Translations under genes and position numbers: made by a program
From: Sphingobacterium faecium
GTDB taxonomy: Bacteria > Bacteroidota > Bacteroidia > Sphingobacteriales > Sphingobacteriaceae
DNA length: 64,000 nt
Assembly: GCF_003054045.1 (NCBI RefSeq)
Contig: NZ_QBKH01000006.1
Coordinates: 434,001-498,000, forward strand
Reading direction: 5' to 3'
The notes under the pieces: generated by a model
Database searches by the model: none
Seen by the model: only the letters and a program-made list of their open reading frames with translations
What the model was told of the DNA's origin: nothing
In this document: piece by piece, positions 9,718 through 19,685 of the stretch
How positions within the stretch are numbered: the first letter of the stretch is position 1
How the letters are laid out: every line of letters starts with the position of its first letter

Positions 9718-10686
9718 ATGGCGTTAACAAACTTGTCAGCACGAGTCGCTCTTGGAATAGATATCGGCGGAACCAACACTAAATTTGGAGTGGTAAATCA
9801 TCGTGGGGAAGTTCTTGAAAAAGGATCCTTAAAAACAGATGAATATGAGAAAGTAGAAGATTTTATCGATGCATTATATCATCAAATCTCTCCTTTAATT
9901 GAGAAATATGGAGCAGATAAAAATTTTGATGGTATTGGAGTAGGGGTACCTAATGGTAATTATTATACCGGCACTGTTGAACAAGCTCCTAATTTGCCTT
10001 GGAAAGGGGTGATACCTTTTGCCGAAATGATGCAAGATAAATTTAACATGGACTGTACCATTACCAATGATGCAAATGCGGCAGCCCTTGGAGAAATGCT
10101 TTTCGGAGCAGCTCGTGGTATGAAAGATTTCATCATGATTACTTTAGGTACTGGAGTAGGGAGCGGAATTGTTGCCAATGGAAATGTTATCTATGGACAC
10201 GATGGCTTTGCGGGAGAATTAGGGCATTCCATCGTAAAACCCGGAGGTAGAAAACACTGGAGCACAGGTTCAGAAGGAAGTTTAGAAGCTTATGCTTCAG
10301 CAACAGGTATTGCAATTACGGCAAAGAAAATGCGTGCTGAATTTCCGAGCTCGATGTTAAATCAATATCCTGAAGAGGCTATCAATTCCAAAACCGTTTA
10401 TGAATGTGCTATAAAAGGTGATCCAATTGCGATTGAAGTTTTTAGATACACAGGGCAAAAACTGGGTGAAGCATTAGCAAATTTTGTAATGTTTTCATCA
10501 CCAGAAGCGATTTTGCTATTTGGAGGAGTAATCAAGGCAGGAGATTTTATTTTAAAACCCGCTAAACTTCATATGGAAAGAAATCTTTTACCCATATTCA
10601 GGGACAAGGTAAGATTAGTTTTTAGTGAGCTACCAGAGGCTGATGCAGCTATTTTAGGTGCAAGCGCTTTAGTTTGGGAGCAATAG
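9718..10686 (+). CDS. ROK-family sugar kinase (glucokinase-like) lacking zinc cysteines
   Basis: A 322-residue ROK kinase. It shows the phosphate-binding N-terminus LGIDIGGTNTKFGVV, the catalytic region TITNDANAAALGEMLFGAA and the second phosphate loop ITLGTGVGSGIV. ROK kinases usually bind zinc through a CxCGxxGCxE motif after the GH histidine. Here the matching stretch, GGRKHWSTGSEGSLEAYAS, has Trp, Thr and Ser where the three cysteines should be, while GH and the flanking SLEAYAS are kept. Either the zinc site is dispensable in this subgroup or the fold is held differently. The likely reaction is ATP-dependent phosphorylation of glucose or a related hexose. It is a single gene ending at a bidirectional terminator. 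Confidence 0.88.
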   Translation: MALTNLSARVALGIDIGGTNTKFGVVNHRGEVLEKGSLKTDEYEKVEDFIDALYHQISPLIEKYGADKNFDGIGVGVPNGNYYTGTVEQAPNLPWKGVIPFAEMMQDKFNMDCTITNDANAAALGEMLFGAARGMKDFIMITLGTGVGSGIVANGNVIYGHDGFAGELGHSIVKPGGRKHWSTGSEGSLEAYASATGIAITAKKMRAEFPSSMLNQYPEEAINSKTVYECAIKGDPIAIEVFRYTGQKLGEALANFVMFSSPEAILLFGGVIKAGDFILKPAKLHMERNLLPIFRDKVRLVFSELPEADAAILGASALVWEQ

Positions 10687-10729
10687 CATTCTGTTACCAT
10701 TCATTTCTAATAAGCATCTAGAGCTGATA

Positions 10730-10793
10730 AAATAAGACTTAGCAGATGGTTGGTATCAATAAATCTGGTAAGTCTTATTTGTTAACTTTTTTT
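10730..10793. terminator. Bidirectional hairpin terminator
   Basis: A 12-bp perfect stem, AAATAAGACTTA (10730-10741) with TAAGTCTTATTT (10769-10780), has an inner CAGAT/ATCTG extension and is followed by a T-run. It lies between the convergent ROK kinase and AlkB genes and can serve both. Confidence 0.75.
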
Positions 10794-10821
10794 ATCGATG
10801 ATACGATCCAATTGTTTTCAA

Positions 10822-11457
10822 TTAGTGACCTTCAATACGGTTGACGTTTCTGAAAGTAAGGTTTATCCGAGGTAAAATATTTTTAGCGGTTTTAGGTACT
10901 TGGTGTTGCCAGCAACTATTAGTTGTTCCTGCCATCAGGAGAAAAGATCCATGGTGCAAGGGGATTTCCACTTGTTTTACGGCCTTCAAAAATCGATGGC
11001 GAAGGCGAAATAGACGAGTTTCTCCAAAACTGACCGAAGCGATTACAGGATTGGGACCTGACTGATCAATATGATCACTGTGCCATGCTACACCATCTTT
11101 TCCGTCACGATACAGATTAAGTAAGACCGCATTAAAGCTTAATCCGGTTTCTTTTTCCACACGTTTCCGGATGGCCAATAGTTCAGGAGTCCAGTCAGGA
11201 CCATTTAGATTAGCACCACTATTATTTTTATTTTCATACCACGCAATCATACGTGGTGCTTTCACCGTTTTGTCAAAGATTTCCATCTCATATTCACGCC
11301 ATGTTGTATCCCTCAATAGCGTATTATAATAATAATCAGATTCTTCTTTTGTAAAGAAAGAATCGATCAGCATCAGATCGGTATCCGGGAGATCAAATCG
11401 GACTTTCCCCGCATTTCCCGTAGCAAATATTTCCGTATCATCAAATAAAGTCATCAT
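10822..11457 (-). CDS. alkB: AlkB-family 2-oxoglutarate/Fe(II) dioxygenase
   Basis: A 211-residue protein that should remove alkyl lesions from DNA or RNA bases by oxidative demethylation. The iron ligands are visible as HSD at His126 and Asp128 and the distal His185 (WQHQVP). The 2-oxoglutarate-binding RxNLTFR signature is LPRINLTFR with Arg197 and Arg203. The substrate loop region RMIAWYENKN precedes it. The length fits bacterial AlkB homologs of the type found in Bacteroidetes. It is a single gene with no sign of an Ada/AidB operon. Two Met codons stand at the start; I keep the first. Confidence 0.93.
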   Translation of the reverse strand: MMTLFDDTEIFATGNAGKVRFDLPDTDLMLIDSFFTKEESDYYYNTLLRDTTWREYEMEIFDKTVKAPRMIAWYENKNNSGANLNGPDWTPELLAIRKRVEKETGLSFNAVLLNLYRDGKDGVAWHSDHIDQSGPNPVIASVSFGETRLFRLRHRFLKAVKQVEIPLHHGSFLLMAGTTNSCWQHQVPKTAKNILPRINLTFRNVNRIEGH

Positions 11458-11756
11458 CGTATCTTATGTTTATCAATTCAAGGTGCAATAATGCGATTAA
11501 TCATGTCCCAAAATAATGAATCAAAAATACTAATTTTATTAGTTTGTTGAAACTATAAATGTTAGTGTTTTTTTTAGAAAAAATAGATGGCAGGAAATTT
11601 CCCATTGATAAACATTGAAATGATCCCTTACACAACCGTGATTGAACCTATTCTGATCAATTATATATTTCCCTTCAAATTAAAATCGAATTAGCTTAGC
11701 CGTTCCACTTCCTAAAAAAAATACTTATGTTTACTCCACAGAACACAACTAAACGA

Positions 11757-13139
11757 ATGAAACGAACCATTTTACTCACCTTACTTTCTATATCCACTTT
11801 TACGCAAGGAGCTTTTGCACAGCAGGACTCCATTATGTTGGATAAGATCTATCATGAATCATTTTATAATGGGCAGGCCTATGACAATCTGCACCATTTG
11901 ACAAAAAAAATCGGTCATCGTATAGCAGGATCACCACGGGCGGATAAGGCAGTAGCTTGGTCGAAAAGCATTATGGAAGAGCTTCCTTTTGACCGCGTGT
12001 ATCTTCAAGATGTGAAAGTTCCATATTGGGATCGCGGGCCTCAAGAAAAAGCTTACCTTGTTGGTTCTAACGAACCTTTGAGTGTATTGGCTTTAGGAGG
12101 ATCTGTTTCCACCCCAGCTAAAGGCTTGGTCGCAGAGGTGATTGAAGTAGAACTGTTAAGTGATTTAAAGAAATATGGAGATCAGGTACGCGGGAAAATT
12201 GTTTTCATCAACAAACCCTGGGATGAGTCCATCGTAGAGACAGGTGTAGCATATGGTCTCAATTCAAGTCAAAGAAGCCGAGGTCCAGCAGAAGCGGCTA
12301 AGTTGGGTGCGGTAGCCTATCTATTTCGCTCACTGTCTTCCTCTAAGACCGATGATTATCCACATACAGGAGGCACAGGTTATGTAAAAGGTATTGATAG
12401 TATACCCGCGATGGCGATATCAGCAACATCAGCTATTAAGCTGAGTAATGCGTTGAAAGCAAATCTGCATACAAAAGTCTACTTAGAGCAGCATGCAGCA
12501 TGGAAAGGAATAGTACATACGCATAATGTCATTGCAGAATGGAAAGGGCAGCAATCTCCAGATAAGATCATCACGATTGGTGGACACATCGATTCTTGGG
12601 ATGTAGGCGAAGGAGCTCATGATAATGGTACGGGAACTATGGGGACTTTAGATGCTATTCGTACGCTGATGGCACTTGGATATCAACCAAAGCACACCAT
12701 CCGCTTGGTCTTTTATATGAACGAAGAAAATGGTGTTCATGGTGCATCAGCTTATGGGCAGATCGCAAAAGATAAACAAGAACAGATTATTGCCGCGATT
12801 GAAAGTGATGCCGGAGGATTTGCACCTCGAGGTTTTGATATCAAAGCCTCAGCCGATCGAGTTGCTTGGATACAGCAACACTGGAAGCCCTTGTTCGACC
12901 AGAAGTTCTGGGTCTCACGATTTCTACAAGGAAGTCCAGGAGTAGATTCTGGAGTCTGGGGCAAGCATTTTCCGAATACCGTGATGTTCAATTTTAGACC
13001 AGACCCACACCGTTATTTTGATCTGCACCATACCGCAAAAGATGTTTTTGAAGCGGTAGATAAGCGCGAGTTACAATCTGGCGTAGCAGCTATTGCCTCA
13101 CTATTGTATTTGGTTGATCAACAAATTGATCAATTATAG
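11757..13139 (+). CDS. Secreted M28-family metallopeptidase
   Basis: The frame is open from 11727, but the ATG at 11757 starts a standard signal peptide (MKRTILLTLLSISTFTQGAFA, cut before QQD) and gives about 460 residues. A PA-like insert (about 120-230) precedes the catalytic domain. The di-zinc ligands are readable in GGHIDSWDVGEGAHDNGTG (His and Asp), YMNEENGVHG (the base Glu and its neighbour ligand) and ESDAGGF. The enzyme is probably an exported aminopeptidase or carboxypeptidase Q-like enzyme taking single residues from peptides. It is a single gene. Confidence 0.93.
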   Translation: MKRTILLTLLSISTFTQGAFAQQDSIMLDKIYHESFYNGQAYDNLHHLTKKIGHRIAGSPRADKAVAWSKSIMEELPFDRVYLQDVKVPYWDRGPQEKAYLVGSNEPLSVLALGGSVSTPAKGLVAEVIEVELLSDLKKYGDQVRGKIVFINKPWDESIVETGVAYGLNSSQRSRGPAEAAKLGAVAYLFRSLSSSKTDDYPHTGGTGYVKGIDSIPAMAISATSAIKLSNALKANLHTKVYLEQHAAWKGIVHTHNVIAEWKGQQSPDKIITIGGHIDSWDVGEGAHDNGTGTMGTLDAIRTLMALGYQPKHTIRLVFYMNEENGVHGASAYGQIAKDKQEQIIAAIESDAGGFAPRGFDIKASADRVAWIQQHWKPLFDQKFWVSRFLQGSPGVDSGVWGKHFPNTVMFNFRPDPHRYFDLHHTAKDVFEAVDKRELQSGVAAIASLLYLVDQQIDQL

Positions 13140-13160
13140 TACTTAAAACAGCATAAATAA

Positions 13161-13190
13161 ACTAGAGCCATGCATACATGGGCTCTAGTT
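13161..13190 (+). terminator. Hairpin after M28 peptidase, probable terminator
   Basis: ACTAGAGCC pairs with GGCTCTAGT, and an inner CATG/CATG extends the stem. It sits 21 bases after the peptidase stop. The T-tract is weak (TTAAATCGTTT), so termination efficiency is uncertain. Confidence 0.5.
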
Positions 13191-13284
13191 AAATCGTTTG
13201 ATGCAAAGCAATTCCATTCCTTCGTTATCTTCAAAATGATCCCAGCTAGGCTAGTCATAGAGTTATTTGAAATAGAAATCGTAG

Positions 13285-14226
13285 CTATATCTTATTATAA
13301 GAACGCAGACATGTCTCATAAGCATTTACTAATTCTTGAGCTACTAATTTAGGATCCTGATGGTGAATTCCATGGCTGTATCGCGGCAATAAGACCAACT
13401 TACTAGAACGATTGTTTTTGATCATTTCTGCATAGTGTTTTATTCTCAAATCATCCAATTGTTTCCACCAAGGGATTAGGTTAATACCTAATTTAAGGTT
13501 TTCGTTCATCGTTGTTTCATATTGCTCTATATGCTTATGATAGGAAATCATTACCGTTACCGGAATATCAATAAGAGGGGGTAAGGATGTGTAATTTTTA
13601 AAAAAATCTGGCGTACTCTCTTGGAGCTCCCGCTGTACTTCATATCGAAAACCTTTTGTCGTTGAAGGGTCTTTTAATATGTTCTTGAAATTAATGGTCA
13701 ATAACTCTCGGTATCCTGTTTTGCTTGCGGTGCTGGACTTTACCTGGTCATCTTCTTCTTTTGTTAGCATAAAGTCTGTCGGGTCAATGAAAAATAAACC
13801 ACAAACTTCATCGGGATATTGTGCTGCATACAAGCGGATAAACGGTCCCCCAATAGAATGTCCAACGAGTAAGTATGGAGGACTTATAGTTAAGGTCGAT
13901 AATAAATCGTGAAGCCTTTTTACAACTTCAATATCTGTACGGACTAAACTATCGATCTCAGACTCTCCAATTCCGTTTCTATCGTACACGATACCTGCAA
14001 AACCATGTTCAATAAAAGGAAATAAACTCCCGTAACTGCCGCCACCAGAACCAAGACCGCTTTCAAACACGACAATGGGTTCATTTATTTTTCTATTTTC
14101 AATTCCAAATGTTTTGTAAGCCATTTTTTTATTGTTGATGGATACAAACTTTCTTTCAGAAATCTGAGAATAGACCAACGATACGGAAAAAGTGATCGTC
14201 AATATAAAGGTGATGAATAATTTCAT
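13285..14226 (-). CDS. Secreted alpha/beta hydrolase
   Basis: The ATG at 14226 is chosen over an upstream in-frame start because it opens a clear signal peptide (MKLFITFILTITFSVSLVYS). The mature protein has the alpha/beta hydrolase core: the oxyanion region VFESGLGSGGGSYGSLFP, the nucleophile elbow LLVGHSIGGPF (Ser), an acid in FFIDPTDF and the histidine near the end in RYSHGIHHQDP. It is about 313 residues, a normal length. The substrate is unknown; it is probably a periplasmic esterase or similar enzyme. It is a single gene, convergent with the M28 peptidase. Confidence 0.88.
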   Translation of the reverse strand: MKLFITFILTITFSVSLVYSQISERKFVSINNKKMAYKTFGIENRKINEPIVVFESGLGSGGGSYGSLFPFIEHGFAGIVYDRNGIGESEIDSLVRTDIEVVKRLHDLLSTLTISPPYLLVGHSIGGPFIRLYAAQYPDEVCGLFFIDPTDFMLTKEEDDQVKSSTASKTGYRELLTINFKNILKDPSTTKGFRYEVQRELQESTPDFFKNYTSLPPLIDIPVTVMISYHKHIEQYETTMNENLKLGINLIPWWKQLDDLRIKHYAEMIKNNRSSKLVLLPRYSHGIHHQDPKLVAQELVNAYETCLRSYNKI

Positions 14227-14902
14227 GGACTGATATTTTAAATAAAAATGGATGTACAATAATGGCTATATGCTTTGATTATAAACTTATAGTGGATTAA
14301 ACGGCTACATGTAAAAATTTAATAGCGCTCAGTATGAACATTGTTCACATACGCGTTCACTAATATCAATATTTGTTGTTTTTTTAGTTAGCGCTATTCG
14401 GTGTATCATACTATTTGAACGGTAAGTGTACTGATTATTCACGTGAATGGCGAAGGCTCTTACTCTCCATATCCTATTTTTAAGAATATGATTGCGTTTA
14501 AACATAAAAATATAAAATCAAGCATTTGAACAATAAAATTCCAATGGCCTATGCGATCACTGTTAAAAAGGAAATTTTTAAATGAAGACAATTTATACGA
14601 CTTTATACAACTACTGTATAGGATACCAATTGGATCTTAAAATGGGGTTTAGTATCAGGTAAAATAGTAGATCTTTTTTAGAGAGTCAGGTCCAGTATAG
14701 AATAGATATGCTAATGACTATGTTGGAAAAAATGATCTGAATGGAATATAGAGGTCATCAGTAGAATAGAAAGTATACGATATATAAATAACTGGTCAAA
14801 CCAAAAATAGAGGTTCTCTTTTTTAAATATTATAGTCAAAAACTGGAACAATTGCGGCGTGCTATTTGTTTTGCATCTAGATAGTTAATTAAGTATATTT
14901 AA
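14227..14902. other. Long intergenic region upstream of aconitase
   Basis: About 675 bases between divergent genes with no convincing ORF. It contains a 13-base palindrome at 14335-14347 (TGAACA-T-TGTTCA) and a 12-base palindrome ATTCACGTGAAT near 14440. The rest is AT-rich and presumably holds both promoters and a long aconitase leader. Confidence 0.5.
14335..14347. promoter_or_regulatory. Operator-like palindrome
   Basis: The perfect palindrome TGAACATTGTTCA lies 109 bases upstream of the alpha/beta hydrolase start, in the region shared with aconitase. A further TTCAC-containing stretch follows. The size fits a dimeric regulator site, but I see no second copy in the window. Confidence 0.3.
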
Positions 14903-17698
14903 ATGTTAACAAAACTTGTACATATGAGCATAAATAACGCTAAATCACAAAAAACAATAGTTATAAACGAAAAAAGTTATAACTATTGTTCGCTAAAAGA
15001 TCTTCCCCAAGGTTCAGTGTCCCATCTACCATTCAGTATCCGTATCCTACTTGAAAACGTATTGCGTAATTATGATGGTTTCAGCATTACCGATGAGCAT
15101 ATTGATACACTCATAAATTGGAATCCAGAGCCATTTGACAAAGATATTCCTTTTAAACCCGCACGGATCTTGATGCAAGATTTCACAGGAGTCCCTGCTG
15201 TAGTTGATATGGCGTCCCTTCGTGCAGAATATGTTCGTCATGGAAAAGATGGTCAAAAGATCAATCCTGCAATTCCAGTAGATTTAGTGATAGACCATTC
15301 AGTACAGGTAGATTATTATGGAACGGATTATGCTTACGACAAAAATGTAGAACTAGAATATCAACGTAATAAAGAGCGTTACGAATTACTCAAATGGGCA
15401 CAGCATGGTTTGAAAAACTTTACGGTAGTCCCTCCTGGAATGGGAATTTGTCACCAAGTAAATCTGGAATATTTAGCTAAAGGTATTATAGAACGTGAAG
15501 GCTGGTTATTTCCCGATACTTTGGTGGGTACCGATTCGCATACGCCCATGGTCAACGGTATGGGTGTAGTGGGTTGGGGTGCAGGAGGTATCGAGGCCGA
15601 AGCCGCTATGTTGGGGCAACCGATCTTCTTTACCTGTCCTGAAGTAATTGGCTTAAAATTGACGGGAAAAATACCTGAGCTTTGTACAGCCACTGATATG
15701 GTCTTGTCCATTACTAAGGTGCTTCGAGATAAAGGTGTTGTGGGAAAGTTTGTTGAACTTTTTGGAGATGGATTGGATCACTTGACGGTTACAGATCGAG
15801 CAACTATTGCCAATATGTCGCCAGAATTTGGCTGTACGATTACTTATTTCCCAATTGACGATCGTACTCTGGAGTATATGTATACAACGAATCGGACACC
15901 TGAACAAATTAAGATTGTGGAAACGTATTGCAAAGAAAATCTACTATGGAGAACAGGTCATGAAGAAATTAATTTTTCTTCTATAGTGGAGTTTGATCTA
16001 TCCACTTTAGAGCCAACTGTTTCTGGACCAAAGCGCCCGCAGGACAAAGTTTTGGCAAAAGATTTAGGCCATCAATTTTCAAGTTTGCTGCAGCAAGAAT
16101 ATCAACGTAATTATAGCTTGCCGAATGAAAGAAAAGAATCGGCTTGGCTTGCAGATGGAGGGTCAGGGACAGAATTTACTTTTGGTAAAGTTCCCAAGAA
16201 CAGTGAATCAGAATTAGAGGTTGTGAAAGATGCGATACAGTCCGTCCGCATCAAATATAAAAATCAAGAATTTGTATTAAGCGATGGAAGCATTGTGATA
16301 GCAGCGATCACGAGCTGTACCAATACGTCTAACCCTGCGGTCATGATTGGTGCGGGATTATTGGCACGCAACGCTATAGAAAAGGGCTTGAGAACAAAAT
16401 CATGGGTCAAAACTTCTTTAGCACCCGGCTCTAAAGTTGTTACCCAATATCTGAACCGATCAGGATTAAATACGGACCTGGAAGCATTACGTTTTCACAC
16501 TGTAGGTTATGGGTGCACCTCTTGTATTGGTAATTCGGGGCCTTTACCGCCACATATTGCCGAAGCTGTAGACAAAGGAGATCTAGTAGTGGCATCGGTA
16601 TTATCGGGGAATAGAAATTTTGAAGCAAGAGTACATCCGCAGGTGAAAATGAATTTTCTGATGTCTCCTATGCTTGTCGTGGCTTATGCTTTGGTAGGTC
16701 GGGTAGATGTCGATCTGATAAACGAGCCACTGTCATATGATCCGAATGGTCGTCCCGTTTATTTGAAAGATATATGGCCAAGTCGCGAAGAAATAGTAAA
16801 AACAGTCAACGACTGTGTTAAACAGGGGGATTTTCAGGAAGTATATGATGTCATATTTGACGGTTCAGAAGATTGGCAAAATCTAGAGGTAAGCTTAGAT
16901 GAACGCTTTGAATGGAATAAAGAGTCAACTTATATCAAAGAAGCTCCATTTTTTGAAAATCTGGAGGCGACCCCAGATCCCATCACGGATATTACCCATG
17001 CTCGTGTCTTATTATACTTGGGTGATTCAGTCACGACGGATCATATATCACCGGCAGGTTCCTTCCGTGAAAATAGTGCTGCTGGACAATACTTATCCTC
17101 CCATGGAGTAGAAACCGCTGATTTTAATTCTTATGGTTCCCGTCGTGGAAATCATGAGGTCATGATGCGAGGTACTTTTGCCAATGTACGTATCAAAAAT
17201 AAGATCGTAGAGAAAGAAGGTGGTTTCAGCGTGTACTTTCCAACAGGAGAGGTAAAAACAGTGTATGAAACTGCTATGGAGTATAAAAAGACAGATACTG
17301 CGCTTATTGTATTGGCTGGGAAAGAATATGGATCAGGTTCGTCACGCGATTGGGCTGCCAAAGGCGCTTATTTATTAGGTATCAAAGCGGTCATCGCAGA
17401 AAGTTTTGAACGGATCCATCGCAGTAACTTGGTCGGTATGGGGGTAGCACCTTTAGTATTTACTAATGGACAAAATGCCGAAATTTTAGAACTAGACGGA
17501 ACTGAAATTTTTGATATTATTGGACTTGCTGATCAGTTGACTCCGCACAAATTGTTGGATGTAAAAGCAACTCATCCTACTGGAAAAATAACGGAATTTA
17601 AAGTTCAGGCTCGGATGGATTCAGCTATAGAAATCGAATATTATAAAAATAATGGCATTTTACAATATGTGTTAAGAGATTATTTAAAAAACAGTTAA
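14903..17698 (+). CDS. acnA: Aconitate hydratase (AcnA type)
   Basis: A 931-residue enzyme that interconverts citrate and isocitrate in the TCA cycle. The three iron-sulfur ligand cysteines are readable in AITSCTNTSNP and GYGCTSCIGNSGPLP. The family signatures VGTDSHTPMVNGMGVVGWG and KEYGSGSSRDWAAKGAYLLG are intact, and the C-terminal swivel domain is complete. The start may be the ATG at 14903 or the ATG at 14924 (MSINNAKSQK). It is a single gene with a long upstream region and a strong terminator after it. Confidence 0.96.
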   Translation: MLTKLVHMSINNAKSQKTIVINEKSYNYCSLKDLPQGSVSHLPFSIRILLENVLRNYDGFSITDEHIDTLINWNPEPFDKDIPFKPARILMQDFTGVPAVVDMASLRAEYVRHGKDGQKINPAIPVDLVIDHSVQVDYYGTDYAYDKNVELEYQRNKERYELLKWAQHGLKNFTVVPPGMGICHQVNLEYLAKGIIEREGWLFPDTLVGTDSHTPMVNGMGVVGWGAGGIEAEAAMLGQPIFFTCPEVIGLKLTGKIPELCTATDMVLSITKVLRDKGVVGKFVELFGDGLDHLTVTDRATIANMSPEFGCTITYFPIDDRTLEYMYTTNRTPEQIKIVETYCKENLLWRTGHEEINFSSIVEFDLSTLEPTVSGPKRPQDKVLAKDLGHQFSSLLQQEYQRNYSLPNERKESAWLADGGSGTEFTFGKVPKNSESELEVVKDAIQSVRIKYKNQEFVLSDGSIVIAAITSCTNTSNPAVMIGAGLLARNAIEKGLRTKSWVKTSLAPGSKVVTQYLNRSGLNTDLEALRFHTVGYGCTSCIGNSGPLPPHIAEAVDKGDLVVASVLSGNRNFEARVHPQVKMNFLMSPMLVVAYALVGRVDVDLINEPLSYDPNGRPVYLKDIWPSREEIVKTVNDCVKQGDFQEVYDVIFDGSEDWQNLEVSLDERFEWNKESTYIKEAPFFENLEATPDPITDITHARVLLYLGDSVTTDHISPAGSFRENSAAGQYLSSHGVETADFNSYGSRRGNHEVMMRGTFANVRIKNKIVEKEGGFSVYFPTGEVKTVYETAMEYKKTDTALIVLAGKEYGSGSSRDWAAKGAYLLGIKAVIAESFERIHRSNLVGMGVAPLVFTNGQNAEILELDGTEIFDIIGLADQLTPHKLLDVKATHPTGKITEFKVQARMDSAIEIEYYKNNGILQYVLRDYLKNS

Positions 17699-17743
17699 TA
17701 GGTGGATTTGAAATCTGTATAAACAATACGTACGTGTTGCATG

Positions 17744-17787
17744 AAAAATCAAAAAGTCACGTCAAACGATGTGGCTTTTTGATTTTT
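17744..17787 (+). terminator. Rho-independent terminator of acnA
   Basis: A long stem pairs 17744-17760 with 17771-17787 (one G-T pair) around a 10-base loop. The right arm is itself T-rich (CTTTTTGATTTTT). It lies 46 bases after the acnA stop. Confidence 0.85.
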
Positions 17788-17828
17788 ATACTTCAATAAC
17801 TCGCAATTTATTGGATATTGCCCTCTTA

Positions 17829-18482
17829 TTATCGTTTAATTACAATATCGAGTAGCTGCTGCGGTTCATGAATAATATAATCTGCTCCATGTAGTCTCAA
17901 TTCTTCTTCATCCCGAAATCCCCATGTTACACCGATTGCACTTACTCCAGCATTATGCGCGGTATCCATATCGACAGATGAATCACCTACATAGCAGCAG
18001 TCACTTGGCTGCAAGTTCAGCATGCGGAGCGTTTCGAATACAATATCGGCATCAGGTTTGGGCGGATGTCCAGTTCTATGTCCCAGTAGAACATCAAAAG
18101 AAACCTCCGGAAAATATTTTTCAACCAACGGAATGACAGCTTCATGATATTTGTTGGATGCAATTGAAATCAAATAGCCAGATGATTGAAGTGTTTGCAA
18201 TAAGGGAATAATACCAGTATAGGGTTTGGTACAACTTTCAGTTTGCTCTTCATAGCGTTTCTTAAATGCAATAAGTAATCGTGTTATGGTATCCTCAGTT
18301 CTAGCCTCTGTAGGTAATGCGCGTTCAATGAGCATGCGAACCCCATTTCCTACAAATTTTTTATAAGATTCTAAGGGGTGCTTAGGATATCCAAATTGGT
18401 CAAGTATGGTATTGCAGCTCTCTCCTAAATCTTGGAGAGTGTCTAACAATGTGCCATCTAAATCAAATATTATTAGCTTCAT
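17829..18482 (-). CDS. HAD-family phosphatase, phosphoglycolate phosphatase-like
   Basis: A 217-residue HAD hydrolase of subfamily IA. Motif I is FDLDGTLLDT with the nucleophile Asp7 and acid Asp9. Motif II is ISIASNK, the motif III lysine lies in HPPKPDADIVFETL, and motif IV is YVGDSSVDMDTAHNAG. A helical cap (about 15-85) follows motif I. The closest described group is Gph, which removes phosphate from 2-phosphoglycolate, but the substrate cannot be fixed from sequence. It is convergent with acnA and seems to be a single gene. Confidence 0.9.
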   Translation of the reverse strand: MKLIIFDLDGTLLDTLQDLGESCNTILDQFGYPKHPLESYKKFVGNGVRMLIERALPTEARTEDTITRLLIAFKKRYEEQTESCTKPYTGIIPLLQTLQSSGYLISIASNKYHEAVIPLVEKYFPEVSFDVLLGHRTGHPPKPDADIVFETLRMLNLQPSDCCYVGDSSVDMDTAHNAGVSAIGVTWGFRDEEELRLHGADYIIHEPQQLLDIVIKR

Positions 18483-18764
18483 GGGCTAAATTTAAAAAAA
18501 CAACACTATATAGTCAGCAAAATTTCTTTTATAAATGACTATTTAGACTTTAAAATACGATCTAGGACTGGAAAGTTGTGATGATGGTGTGAAGGAAAAA
18601 ATGGATGTCTTCAGATTAGCTCCCATAATTTTAAGATGTGCTTCATTTTTTCTTAAGGAAGTATTGGATGAAAATAGATGCTGCGCTTATATCAAGGAGA
18701 TATTGATTCAGGATAGGGGAGAACGCTATATGTAGAGATGGGTTTGGGAAGTAACTATAGTTTT

Positions 18765-18809
18765 TAATAAAGATGCTAAGATTGTTTTAAGATCACAGCA
18801 TCTTTATTA
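18765..18809. terminator. Hairpin downstream of beta-propeller gene
   Basis: A 13-bp stem pairs TAATAAAGATGCT with AGCATCTTTATTA around a loop of about 19 bases. It lies 51 bases past the stop of the minus-strand gene at 18861 and downstream of no plus-strand gene, so it probably ends that minus-strand transcript. It has no strong T-run. Confidence 0.5.
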
Positions 18810-18860
18810 AACCTTAATTCAGGTAAGTGTTTTTGAATGCACTTCCCTAAAAAGGATTAT

Positions 18861-19685
18861 CTATTTCAATTGATATGCTGCAACACTTTTCTTGAAGAAA
18901 GTTGGTACATAAATAATCTTTTTAACAGGGTCATATCCGATATCTGCTGTGTTTTTCTTCTCGGCAGTACTATCCAGTAGTAATTCATATTTTCCATTAG
19001 CATGAACATAATAAATATAGCCCGCCCAGCATGAATAGACGAAGTCACCATTGCCGATCGGTTCTATGCCATCACCGCCACATGGTAGATCGGCTATTGT
19101 TGTCAATTCCTTCTTTTCATTAGCCTGTAGCAATTGCTTATTGCCACCAGCGATATACAAATCTTTACCGATAGCTTTTAAACCATTGACGCCATCAATA
19201 TTTTCAAGATAAACAACATCTTTATTATTAATGATTTGATGGATCTTTTTTGTCCTCGAATCCGAAACATAGACAACGCCTTTGTCACTTACAGTGATGT
19301 CATTTAAAAATATAGACCCTGCAATTGGGATTTTACGAACGATTTTACTAGAAGGGATATCAATGACAACGACATCCGTTATATCTGCCGCATAAAGGGT
19401 GTTTCCATATTTGGCAAGTCCTTTAGGAGAATTGAGCCCGTGGATCCAATCTAGATCTATAATTTTGCCATTCAGGTCTAATTTACCAATACCACCAATA
19501 CCATCTTTCTCATCCGCACTATTTCCCATGATGGATACATATAGAATACCTGCTTTGGTATCTGGTAAAACAGATTCGGGCATATTGATAATAGAATCCG
19601 TTTCCCAGATTTTCTCCAACTTATGCTGTGCCTTGACAGTAATACCCAGTAGTATGGCGAGAGATAGCGTCATTATTTTTTTCAT
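18861..19685 (-). CDS. Secreted SMP-30/gluconolactonase-like beta-propeller protein
   Basis: The ATG at 19685 starts a signal peptide (MKKIMTLSLAILLGITVKAQ), giving about 274 residues; an upstream in-frame start adds only a polar tail. The mature protein has regular repeats ending in short strands (KGLAKYGNTLYAADITDVVV, then GVVYVSDSRTKKIHQI, then GLKAIGKDLYIAGGNKQ), as in six-bladed SMP-30 or NHL-type propellers. It could be a lactonase or a sugar-binding protein. I cannot see the metal ligands clearly enough to call activity. It stands alone. Confidence 0.72.
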   Translation of the reverse strand: MKKIMTLSLAILLGITVKAQHKLEKIWETDSIINMPESVLPDTKAGILYVSIMGNSADEKDGIGGIGKLDLNGKIIDLDWIHGLNSPKGLAKYGNTLYAADITDVVVIDIPSSKIVRKIPIAGSIFLNDITVSDKGVVYVSDSRTKKIHQIINNKDVVYLENIDGVNGLKAIGKDLYIAGGNKQLLQANEKKELTTIADLPCGGDGIEPIGNGDFVYSCWAGYIYYVHANGKYELLLDSTAEKKNTADIGYDPVKKIIYVPTFFKKSVAAYQLK

